A stretch of 64,000 bases of DNA from Enoplolaimus lenunculus (lineage: Eukaryota; Nematoda; Enoplea; Enoplida; Thoracostomopsidae): NCBI GenBank assembly GCA_030248215.1, contig JASANG010002845.1, positions 248,001-312,000 on the forward strand. Direction: 5' to 3'. Positions 12,201-22,235 of the stretch are shown in pieces (within the stretch, counting starts at the first letter, position 1; each line of letters opens with the position of its first letter). The notes under the pieces were generated by a model. That model had not been told where the DNA came from. It searched no databases and worked only from the letters and a program-made list of their open reading frames with translations. Position numbers and translations under genes: made by a program.

Positions 12201-15200
12201 AGTTGAGTTCCCTCGGCGTAAAATGCAATTTTAGCTAAGTTGAGTTCCCTCGGCGTAAAATGCAATTTTAGCTAAGTTGAGTTCCCTCGGCGTAAAATGC
12301 AATTTTAGCTAAGTTGAGTTCCCTCGGCGTAAAATGCAATTTTAGCTATATTGAGTTCCCTCGGCGTAAAATGCAATTTTAGCTAAGTTGAGTTCCCTCG
12401 GCGTAAAATGCAATTTTAGCTAAGTTGAGTTCCCTCGGCGTAAAATGCAATTTTAGCTAAGTTGAATTCTCTCGGCGTAAAACATACCGAAAATCTGGAC
12501 CCATATTAGTTTTAAGGTCATCCTGTTTTCTGTGAGACTGCAAATGAGTAGGCTGAGATTTTAGACGATTTATATTTGCTTCAGACAAAGACTTAGGCCT
12601 ATGTTTAATAGGGTTTATATTTTTTAAAGCTTGGGCTTAAGCATATGCCTTGTCTACAGTTGCGGTCCTAAAAGTACTTATTAATGTTGACCGAAAATCT
12701 AGTAACTGAACAAAACATAGAGGGTAATAGGAATAGTAGTAACCTAATGATTTACTTAACGTTTATGACATTTGCAAAAATACCGACTGTGTTCCAGAAC
12801 GCTACCGTACTTCAGCTTGGCATATTAAATAGCGCCATAACCAGTTTTGAAACAGGTAAATCCTATCAAAGCAACTCAATTTAGTCAACGTTACCATAGG
12901 TCCAGGTGGTCCTCGCGGGCCTTGTGGCCCATTCTCGGCGTCTTTTCCCATTGGTCCTGGCGATCCTTGAGGGCCACGTTCACCACGAGGTCCTGGCGGT
13001 CCTTTCACACCTTTTCCAGCTGAAATAATTGAGCTTGCGTAATAGGAATAAGTGCATTATAATAAAAATAGGTAGAGTCTCGGACAACGCAGGAATAGCA
13101 ACAATTGTATTGAACGCCACAAAGCCTTATTTTTTCTAACATATATGTAATGCGTCGTTCACAATAATTTTGTCAACGTTACCACAAAATCTGCTACAGC
13201 CCAGTGCTATCACGAGGTCATTTTCAAAACGAACATATGGTAGCCCTGGGTTATAAGAGATTTGTCTTACAGCCCAGGGCTATCACATATCAGCGCCTTC
13301 CTCGAAACTAGTAACAGCCCTGGCGTATCACAAAGTTTCACCTTGAACTCTCTATAGCAAAGGGCTATCATGTGCTCGTTTTGAAAATGACCTCGTGATA
13401 GCCCTGGGCTATAGCAGATTTTGTGGCATCGTTGATAAAATTATAGTAAACGGCGCATAATTAGAAAAGCGACTGATGGGTACCATATGTGGGTATATTC
13501 AGTGCTGTGGTTCAGCGGTGGAACATGCAATATCATTTATGTTCACATGAACTGCTCTCGATTGGCAAATAAAATCAGGTACCACTTTGACCTAAGCCAC
13601 CCCAAACAGGGATCAAAAACCAACATTTTGTATTAAGGTTTAGCACTAAAATGGCGTAGCATAGATTTTCAGAAAACTATTGCTTAAGGCTATGGATTTA
13701 TTGACCCACTGTTTACATTAAGCGGCATACTGTTGAATACATAAAGCGGTTAATATTGATTCAAAATATTACTATTAGGGGTGAAAAAATAACCTAAAGC
13801 ATACTACTGAGCGTCAACGTAAAGACTAAAGCTAAAACTAATCCTAAACCAAAGCAAAATATATCTCTTCAAACTGTATAAATGCATGATTAAATTCATA
13901 CTTATGAAAACGGAACTTCCGTAATATTAACATGAACCAATTTGTTTGCAACTTAATTATTGGCATTCCTGAACAACATCGGAGAAAATTTCAGACTCGA
14001 CTTACTAGCACCATTTTTTCCAGGTTTCCCGACTGGACCCATTTTTCCCATTCTGCCATCGGTACCCTTTGGACCTCGTAGACCGCGTGGACCCGGCATT
14101 CCAGGTCTTCCACTCATGCCTGGGATACCGGACATGCCTTGCAAGCCTGGTTCGCCTGAAAACAAACGCCTTTAGCTTCATGAAGTGTATTGTACTAATT
14201 AGATGCTAAAACTTTAAGTGCATGAGGGGAAACTTGCATTTCAGTGAAATAAACAATTACTAGTGCAAGCGGTAAACTTTATAAGCGCAGAAAATTGAAA
14301 TAACTTCAAGTAGGTTTCGTTTTCAGTACAGCCAGTGCTAGAGCTGGCTAGGAGGTGGTTTCCCAAAAAAATTCAGGGGTGAGGGCTCCTTGCAATGATC
14401 AAAGTTTTTTCAAATTTTTGGTTTAAACAATTTTGTTAGGTTTATGGCCGCTCTTTGAGGCGAGAGCCCCTCAAATGGACAGTATTGGGGGAGGTTGTTC
14501 CGGCCCTGAGTACACCGAAAAAATATGTAATCGTCATGTAATAGTAATTATTTAAACATCAGGACACCGAGAAATGTTTGCTAAATATTTTGAAATTAAT
14601 GGGTTCCCTAACTCGTAAAACATGAAGTCAAACAAATACTCAACATTCAAGTTTAATCTCTATACCTTTTTCGCCCGGAAGCCCTGGTTCGCCTGGTGGC
14701 CCTGGAGGGCATTCCATGCATGTTTTCATTACACCGCGTTGGCTTTTTACGTTCAAGCCACGAACACCGTTACGGCCTGGCAAACCGGGCGCACCCCGCT
14801 CGCCAAACTCGCCCGGACGTCCGGGTGACCCTCTTGGACCACGAGGGCAGTTATTGACAGTTTGGCAGTCTGAAAATAACTTCTAAAATTGTTCTCTTAC
14901 CAGATTGTGGTAGTACGTCACCCCAAGACCCTAATGTACTCTTTGAGTTATGTCTGTTTAGCGCAACACACGTTAAGAATCCGCATCAAATTAGACAATA
15001 ACAATTTGGACATTCTAAATTCAGTCCTTTGTGATGTGGACCAGATCGGACCGGTCCGCTGTTGCTCAACGGTCAGATCCGACATGTAACGTTGTACACG
15101 ATGGGTGATAAATGTGTTGTTTAAAGTTGTTCCTTTCCTTTGGTTTCTGTGGATATGCGGCCAAGTATAGTAAACGAAAATTGGTGCCTGTTGTGTTTAA

Positions 15201-16718
15201 ATTTGCTGACAAATTTAGATCGATGTGCATCCTCGAGATGTTTGCGGTCACAAAAGTTAGAAAGTAATCTAAGAGCGTTGACCGACTTTAGGTCAGGATT
15301 GTGTAGCAAGTTTGTTATGGACTGCAAGCAGTAGCGTCCAACGTTATGAGGACCGATCCAGTTCGCGGCCGGTGTAAAGATCAGGGGCGGAACGTTTTTC
15401 TGTGGGACTAGAATGGAGTAATCTTAAAACTTTAGATATATTTTTTGCTTGGCTTAGGCTTAGGCATAGGCATAGGAATATGCTCACTGTTACGCTTAGG
15501 CTTAGGCTTAGGCTTAGGGATATGCTTATAATACTGTTCTGCGACCTGTTGTTTACATCGACTCAGTTCGCTATAAACAGCACCCGTTTTCTTAAAGACA
15601 AGAATCTGCAGGAGTGAACCGAACAATTTCGACAAGAGTGAACAACAAAGGTTAACTTAATTTCAAGAAAAAAGCTCGGTTTAGACTGAAAGTGACACTG
15701 GCCTACTAAAATATAAACTTCGATCTGCGTACTATTTATTGTCTATTTTCGAAAATCTAAAGAGATTTTCGGCTCCGTAATGGTCCGTTAAAATAATAAT
15801 ATCATCGAGATTGTGTGCCTCTGGCGAGAAAACAATGCAGTTTTGTCATTAAATCGGTTGATGAATTTTACACGTGAGTTTCAAGTGAAAATTCTACGCC
15901 TCTAAACCATTTATCAAAGCCCTTGAATTTCAATAGAGGAGTTTTGACCCCAATAACAAGTGTATGGGTGACCCTCATGGTTGACATATTTTACCGTGCA
16001 TGCGGATGTTATTTTAGCAATGTTCTTGTTTTTTCAAGATCTACAATGCAAAATGTTTAAAATGATACTGGCGTTTTCCCAAATTCTACAGGTGCCTACC
16101 CAGATTGGCGAATATATTCAGTATCAGGTATATACTGTAGTGACCCGAATATGAGAGGGAGGGGTCTGATATTTATTTAGCCTCTCCATAGGGCACCCCC
16201 TCTTATTTGGTTACGGATTGTTATTTATTTTTAACCCACCCTTCGTTATGATGCGGTATTGCAACTATCCTTTGAATTAAACGTTTACTTGTCGATGTTC
16301 CAAAGCCTTGAGCGGTAATGCAAGGTTACATTTACGAACGTACTTTCACAACTAAGTATGCTTTAAAGGTTCGAACTGAACTATCTTTTGTCTTTGAATC
16401 ATTTATGCACTACAGTTTGGGATAATCAACATTTATGGACTCTAATCAGGGTTTTCGGACTCTATCCGCTTACGGACTCTTAATAGGAATACGGACTCAT
16501 ATTGATTGGAACTCAAAATGGGGGACCCCCTTATTCGGGTCACTACAGTATGGTTTTTCAGAGTTGCGTTCCGTAATGTTATTGCTCGCTGTCCCTTACG
16601 TACTACAAGAACTGTCTGCAGTTGATGCTATGACGGCACCGGCATATGATCCCATTTGTCGATGTTGTCTGTTTCGATCAAGTGAAACCAGTGCATTCCA
16701 AATTTGGTCTGAGACGGT
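9298..16718 (-). CDS. Nematode cuticle collagen with long C-terminal non-collagenous tail (N-terminal exon not found)
   Basis: Secreted structural protein of the cuticle. Seven exons join in phase on the minus strand: 16718-16604, 14930-14901 (a 30-nt microexon), 14869-14666, 14155-14006, 13019-12895, 11511-11396 and 10294-9298, giving 578 residues. The order is: N-terminal cuticle-collagen region ([14 protein letters not shown]); a cysteine block (DCQTVNNCP); about ten Gly-X-Y triplets; an interruption with [10 protein letters not shown]; a longer Gly-X-Y stretch; and the helix-closing [13 protein letters not shown] seen in nematode cuticle collagens. The last exon adds 331 residues rich in Ser, Thr, Pro and His, with a basic KSKKRR stretch and repeated PGRIL motifs ([33 protein letters not shown]), ending in basic residues. 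Most members stop soon after the CPCP block, so the tail is the odd part. All introns are GT-AG. The exon with the start codon and signal anchor must lie above 16718; I could not find it. Confidence 0.9.
10867..11213. mobile_element. TGGGTTTCNGAAA MITE, complete, in collagen intron
   Basis: Ends tgggtttctgaaa and tttcggaaacca are inverted repeats. Sub-terminal parts are runs of acttaagtattt/cttaagtaatt palindromes. It lies in the last intron of the collagen gene. Interrupted copies are at 17199-17806 and 28675-29429. Confidence 0.85.
11664..12477. repeat. 37-bp satellite array, 22 units, in collagen intron
   Basis: Twenty-two head-to-tail units of 37 bp (taaaatgcaattttagctaa, then gttgagttccctcggcg) fill the intron between the exons at 11396-11511 and 12895-13019. 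Units differ by isolated substitutions (for example c/t at one site, and ccctcgg/cactcgg), with no length change. There are no unique spacers. Such homogeneity points to recent amplification. Confidence 0.97.
13147..13461. mobile_element. Large foldback element in collagen intron
   Basis: The left arm from taatgcgtcgttcac through ccacaaaatctgctacagcc to gaggtcattttcaaaacga is mirrored by the right arm from tcgttttgaaaatgacctcg to aaacggcgcataa. Each arm is about 85-100 nt with few mismatches. The loop region repeats an agccc-gggctatcac motif. No coding content. It lies in the intron between the exons at 13019 and 14006. Confidence 0.9.
15367..15562 (+). mobile_element. TTAGGC-bearing MITE, subfamily A, in collagen intron
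   Basis: Begins ggccggtgtaaagatcaggg and ends near ctgttgtttacatcga. Two TTAGGC-type blocks are separated by the shared aatatgctcactgttacg spacer. Confidence 0.8.
16133..16550. mobile_element. CTGTAGTGACCCGAATA MITE with TA target site
   Basis: Left end ta-ctgtagtgacccgaata and right end ttattcgggtcactacag-ta are near-perfect inverted repeats flanked by TA, as in Tc1/mariner-type elements. The inside has repeated ggactc/taatagg words but no transposase. It lies in the collagen intron, about 54 bp from the exon at 16604. Other copies: 28904-29328 (nested), 26955-27175, 38226-38450, 45755-46065 and a fragment at 56041-56075. Confidence 0.85.
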
Positions 16719-16744
16719 CTGAAATAAATGTTAGACAATTTCGC

Positions 16745-16885
16745 TAACGGGCCCGTAGCCAACGGGAGCTGGCGTGGCTCAACCAATCTAAAAAACTTTG
16801 TCTCCTCCCTAGAAAAGTTTCAGACTTAGTAGCAAGACTTTGAAAGCCATTGCATGCCCATCATAAATAATTTTCAGCCCCTTCT
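16745..16885. repeat. Repeat fragment with ACGGGCCCGTAGCCAAC end
   Basis: Shares gggcccgtagccaac and the gaaaagtttcaga/agactttgaaagcc blocks, in opposite orientation, with the copies at about 5100-5300 and 23585-23757. It sits just upstream of the collagen exon at 16718. Confidence 0.5.
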
Positions 16886-17198
16886 ATCAAGATGAGCCGG
16901 CTACCGTTAAAGGATGAACTCTTCAATCAAATGGTTCAGCATAACCGAAGTACAACTTGCCATGTTAGGTCGTCCTGCTGAGTTACAACCAGTTGTTAAT
17001 ATCGATTAGGTTCAAAATTGCCACGAAGGTACAAACGAACTCACTGAAGCGTACATACTTTAACAAAATTCGAAACACTCTGCCGGCCACTTTGCCGGAG
17101 CTTCCGAAGACAAAGGCCCCGATTTTTTGTCGGACCAGGTTCCGGCGGAAGACCTCCGATTGTAGCTTTACGATTATACATTTTTACCCAACAATGGC

Positions 17199-17806
17199 TG
17201 GGTTTCCGAAATCTTACTTAAGTATTTACTTAAGTTATATTTACGTAATTACTAAAGTTGACGACAAGTAAATACTTAAATTTCCAGCAAGATCAAATTA
17301 ACGCCTACTATCAACCATTGTCATAAAAGAAAGTATATATCAGTTATGCTTTATATTAAAAAGGCACCGTGAGTCTATAATTTTAATTGGACTGAGATTA
17401 GTATGCCTGAACGGTAAATTTGTAATCTCTCAAATTAGTCAGCAACTTAAGTATTTACTTAACTTAACCCTTTCTCACATGAATATTTTTTATTTCCTCT
17501 GAGACCTACTTTTATGCTAGGATTCGAACTCCAGTGACTGGAGTGGGAGGCGTATACCATCGCCACTCAGCTATAGGAGCTTGACGCTCGAGCCCGAGGG
17601 GGCTGTCACGTCTTGTGGCGATTTAGTACTATGTATACGTGTTGCAATTGTTAAACACGGTGCGATATATATTATTTAACGTATATACACTGCGAACTCA
17701 ATGTGAGAACGGGTTAAGTACGCTTTTTAAAACGACAAAATTGTTAAGTAATTACTTAGCACGAACTTAAGTACTTAGTGGTACATAGTAGGGTTTCGGA
17801 AGCCCA
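17199..17806. mobile_element. TGGGTTTCNGAAA MITE interrupted by a TTAA MITE
   Basis: Ends tgggtttccgaaa and gggtttcggaagccca match the complete copy at 10867-11213. The element is split at a TTAA by the tRNA-like MITE at 17464-17717. Confidence 0.85.
17464..17717 (-). mobile_element. TTAA-flanked tRNA-like MITE, nested copy
   Basis: Runs from TTAACCCTTTCTCACAT to ATGTGAGAACGGGTTAA. Read on the minus strand it holds the A box (tagctgagtggcgatgg) and B box (gagttcgaatcc). The interrupted host sequence resumes exactly across one TTAA when compared with the intact copy near 11105-11135 (tacttaacttaagtatgc), so the target duplication is TTAA. Confidence 0.9.
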
Positions 17807-19695
17807 TCCAATATGCAATAACAAATTTATATCAAAATTCAAGACGTTCATGCGTGAATTCTTCACAATCAGTGAGTTCAATACTTTTCATGATATTTTA
17901 AGGATATATCAACTAAGCTGTGTAAAAATGCACCAATCAAATTGCTGGGATTGATACTAAGCCCATCATTAAAAGAAGAAGCTGTACAGTACATCATTAA
18001 ATGTTCCATCTGATGAGCTTGAAATGATTCATCAAGTAGAAGCATACTTTTGTCCAATGTCCTAAGGTAAAAATTGATCCTTCATACAGTTCTCACTAGT
18101 AGTAACTTGCCAGTAGTCCTCATTGAAAATATCAAGCAAATATTGCAGATATTACATAGCTAAGAGCTTTTTCATTTTTAGTTGAATCTATAGTTTTAAA
18201 TATCAGCGAAGTTTCGCCTCTGGCAAAATTTTCATATTGCGTATTCGTGTACTTTGATTTCTGGTCTTTTATTGCTTATCCAGTAATATTTCTATGCGTT
18301 TTTTTCATAAAAACGTTTAATGTCCAATACAATTTGACAATGGAGTTCTTAATGCTACTATGCAAACTACGGCATTTTTGCTTCCATTTTTGGATTGGTG
18401 TAGTTGAAGCGTTTTCCCAGCTATGGATCGCTGAGCAGCCACTTTTTTCAACTATTTTATGGGGTGACTACGAATTTACCAGCGTTTAAACTGAATGCCC
18501 CTTCGCGAATTATTTGTCTCTATCTAACTTGCATTGCGACATATGAAAATATTAAGTCGCGTTTGGAATTAAGATCGCTTCGCTCGTGAAATTTAATCAA
18601 TGCTGCGTTGTTTTTAACCTAAAGCTCTCTTGCTTACACTTTAGCCGGCATAACATATCTTGATTTTATGCTTTACGCTCACAAATCCACAGCAATTAGC
18701 TGGAGCCTAGTAAAACGATCGCCCGAGGCGAAAAACTATTATGGATTCGCTAGCGAATGTAAGGAACACGGTCGAAACAGTTAGTATTAGCGTACGGTCT
18801 GAGCCTAGGCCCGAGCGTCAGCAGAAAGATAATCGTATACCTACCTAAGCCTAAGCCTGCGCTATTGCTGTCACGCGGAAAAACGATTCATCCATAATCT
18901 ATACATGCACAAGTTCGCTCAACAGTGATCCAAAAACGTTGCAACTGTCTTACGATCCTTAGCATTCACAGGTAATGGACAGATGAAGTTGAACTATATC
19001 TGCAGCCGCAGAAGGATTCATTCAATAGTAATGAAAACAAACGTTGTGTCTTTATTCGCTTTTCTTTCTGGGATTAAGAAGACCAATCAAACTGACGCTA
19101 AGGGCGTACTCTTGAGGGAGTCTAGATGACATTAAGCCCGTTCTTGGGATATTTTCAGGGATTTAAGGGAAGAATCAGGTTGGAACACTACAAACTCCCG
19201 CGAAATTTTTGCAGAATATAAGCCCCTAGTTTCGAAGATTGTGGCTTTTCTGGAGCCTGGCTATTTTGAAAAAAATTTGATGGGCAGAGATTCATTTCTA
19301 CTCCAAATCAGGGATGCGCCGAAGTCCGCGATTCTAGCCGAAAGTTTATTTTACCGGCGTAAAACTAAGGTAGCATTACCAGTTATTGAGTATATATTTT
19401 AAGATTTGTTTACGATATTATATATTTGCTAATAGCAACTAATATTTTGTGTTTTTGCACCTGAAAATCTAACACAGTCTGGCAAACGTTATAATTTAGA
19501 TCACATAAGAAAATGTTTTTACTGCGAACATTTTGGTCATAAAAGATGACACGCAATATATTAATGCGATATCTTTGCCACTTTTACTTCGCTAAATAGC
19601 CTTTTATAGCAATATATTTTAGAAACGAAAACAAACAGAAATGCATCATGCTTTAGTTTATTATACGGTGAATTCCTGCTGTTTATAGAAATTTA
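17807..19695. other. Intergenic, no gene recognised
   Basis: AT-rich DNA. A fragment of a TTAGGC MITE (cctaagcctaagcctg, about 18838-18880) is the only repeat I can name. The missing first exon of the collagen gene could lie here, but no minus-strand stretch with a hydrophobic signal anchor and donor was convincing. Confidence 0.45.
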
Positions 19696-19844
19696 GGCCC
19701 ATGTAAAGATCAGGGTCGAAACATTTTTCAGTGGGACTAGAATAGAGCAAGCTTAAGCTTTAGAATTATTTTTTTGCTTGGCTTAGGCTTAGGCTTATGA
19801 ATATGCTTATAATACTGTTCCGCCCCTTGTTCTATACATTGGCC
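19696..19844 (+). mobile_element. TTAGGC-bearing MITE, subfamily A
   Basis: Begins ggcccatgtaaagatcaggg and ends gttctatacattggcc. The core is gcttggcttaggcttaggct and it lacks the second TTAGGC block. A further loose fragment with aggcttaggcttagg lies at about 19983-20030. Confidence 0.8.
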
Positions 19845-20280
19845 GAATTTATAAAATCTCTCTGCCATTTTACTCATAGGTAGTTAAAAACCGAAACCCA
19901 TTGCAAAACGTTTGGAACCACAAAATAGTGCCAAGATTAACGCCCCGCCCCACCGTTTAACATTTCAGGAACCCCTGGCAAAATTTAGGCTTAGGCTTAG
20001 GTATAAGCTTAATTTTACGCTTAGGCTTTGAAATAAGTACCCTTGGCCCGCACGTTTGACAAGCCGCCGGGTGGGTAGCACAAAAATTAAGACGAGTTCT
20101 ATACAGTGCATGCATGCTGTAATGATCTCATAATATTTCATTTTTTATACATTACACTGTGAGTTTTAACTAACTTTAAATTCGTTAATGTCGGTTTCGA
20201 GCTCTGTATACAAGTTTGCGATTTGATTCGATAACATTGGAGCAAAAAATAAGCAATTTAATACTGCAACTGCGCTAAAA

Positions 20281-20331
20281 ATGCCAGTCAATCCAGCAAT
20301 TAATTTTATCGTTATTGGATTAACCATAATT
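20281..20331 (+). CDS. Possible first coding exon of an unknown small membrane protein
   Basis: An ATG opens 17 codons, MPVNPAINFIVIGLTII, a hydrophobic stretch, followed at once by a perfect donor gtaagt at 20332. This has the look of a signal-anchor exon with an intron after it in phase 0. I could not find a matching acceptor exon. If unspliced it would stop after 22 residues. It may be chance. Confidence 0.25.
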
Positions 20332-20582
20332 GTAAGTCTGAAAATGTAGTCGTATCTTTAGGTTAACACATTTTACAGAGAATATGTTGGGCTAAGGATA
20401 ACAAATTTTATAGGACCGCAACCACAGTGTAGACGAGGGTATCCATGTTTTTGCGACACTTATCATTAAAATTATTTTTAAGACTGCGGTCGGCAACAAA
20501 TAGTGATCTCACTCTGGAAAATACGAACGCTAACGCAAATACCAAATGCCTGACCAATTAAATTTCTTGAATTAAGCCATAG

Positions 20583-20766
20583 GGACCATGTTGCTTTAAG
20601 GGGCGTCCAGGTTTCTGATGGGTCTATAAAAGAGTGCGTTTCGATACTATACTACATTTTTTGCTTAGGCTTAGGCTTAGGAACACATTTCTGCAACGCT
20701 TAGGCTTTGGCTTAGTCTTAGGAATGCGCTTAATCTACTATTACGCCCCTTAAAGCAATATTGGCC
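20583..20766 (+). mobile_element. TTAGGC-bearing MITE, subfamily B
   Basis: Ends ggaccatgttgctttaaggg and ccttaaagcaatattggcc are inverted repeats. Two TTAGGC-rich blocks flank a gaacacatttctgcaacg spacer. Compare 1-131 and 62289-62479. Confidence 0.85.
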
Positions 20767-21424
20767 AGCCATAGTATCATTTGAGCTTTACAAATTTTAC
20801 GACTTACGACTTAAATTTCGCAAATAATAATTAGGCCTTAAGAGCAATAGTGTCTAAACGGTTAAAACTTTATGAACCATCCATCATTAATATGTTTCCG
20901 GCGAAAATTGTTCAAAGTATTATAGCACAAAAATACATCAAACAACGCAAAAACATTAAATTATTAACAGTAAAAGAAGATACGCATTAATTGTTCTTAA
21001 TAAATAAAGTTTTTTTAAATTAAAACATAACGAACATTGCAGGTAACCAACAAAAAAGAGCGCAATAACGTGCAGAATGTAGGCAAATGCTTTTTAGGTC
21101 AATGTCAAAGATTAACGCAATAACGTCGCTGCGATTTTGTGAAAAAAATTGAATAAATTGCCATATATACGCGAGATATTTCGTTCAAAAATGTATTTAA
21201 TATTGGCACTTTTTTACAACTACACGTCGGTGTGACAAAATATCAGGGTGTAACCGGATATCCGTTTCCGTTTCCATTATTTTTACAATCTGTTCACACA
21301 CCCTGCACAATATGCACAGAAAAGACACATTTTAATTCAAGTTTCAACGAATGTAAAATTTGACGAATAGCTGTAGAGTAACATCTGTTGGAGGCAAGCG
21401 ATAGTTGCGTTTTTAATTATTTTA

Positions 21425-21456
<32 letters not shown>

Positions 21457-22104
21457 GATTATTATTATTATTATTATTATTATTATTTTCAAGTACTTTT
21501 TACACACAGCGATCTTGGAATATATAATTAAAAACGAGCCATTCCGGCACGCTATATCGTTTGCAGGAACTACGATCCAGCCTTAGGGCATTTTTCAACG
21601 TCGGCTTGAAATAATTTGACTAAGTATACCTGATGTATATACCGTATATGACATATCATTTTTTGTCAGTGCTGAAATACACAGCTGTATACGTAAAATA
21701 CGTTCTCGCGTGAGTCGTCCGCACTCTCACGTGTTGCTGGTTTTCTCGTTTGAATATCCATGTATTTGTTTTATCTGTTTTAGTGCAGAATTTAGGCAAT
21801 CTTGTTTGCCTAAAATATAGCGGTTACAAGTTGAACTAATGCAGTGTTATATGAGCCCGAAAACATCCATGAAACATTGAAAGTCGACACCTAAGTATTT
21901 TTAATACTTTAGGTTTTTAATGGTTAAACCTATATGCTCTAAACTTTCATTGGGTCAAGTTTCAACAGTATAGGAACGATAACAACTATTCACTCTAGTT
22001 AAGTATTACCGTCTATAAATCAACTCGTTTGTTTATACAGCGTTGTACAAAAAACATAACTTTCCGTATCAGGAACACGCGATTACTTACAGGTAAACTC
22101 GGAC
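20767..22104. other. Intergenic, no gene recognised
   Basis: A cagggtgtaaccggatatcc end near 21243 starts a fragment of the hAT-like MITE family (compare 54256-54570). A long ATT microsatellite follows. Nothing else recognised. Confidence 0.5.
21425..21487. repeat. (ATT)n microsatellite
   Basis: About 21 ATT triplets with a single interruption (atg). Confidence 0.95.
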
Positions 22105-22235
22105 CACATCTACGACCAGATAAGACATTTTTGACTAGGATATAATCGCGGGTAAACGATTTCAAAGCGTGGATAAAAATTTGATGTTCTTTACCTTTCA
22201 GAGTTTGAGTAACAAACGACCAAGCTTCGAGGTTC
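22105..22235. repeat. Interspersed repeat with GCGTGGATAAAA core
   Basis: Shares cgcgggtaaacgatttcaaa, gcgtggataaaa and gagtaacaaacga with 34735-34830. This explains the apparent reading frames in both places; neither looks like a gene. Confidence 0.55.

Noticed and set aside
11664-12477. Regular 37-bp repeats that look like a CRISPR array
   Set aside because: Units are directly adjacent with no unique spacers, and the context is an intron of an animal gene. It is a satellite.
13960-14175. Plus-strand proline-rich open frame
   Set aside because: It is the complement of a collagen exon whose Gly-X-Y reading is on the minus strand.
18247-18589. Open frame rich in hydrophobic residues, like a membrane protein
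   Set aside because: AT-rich sequence favours Phe, Leu and Ile codons; there is no ATG at its start, no splice context and no family motif.
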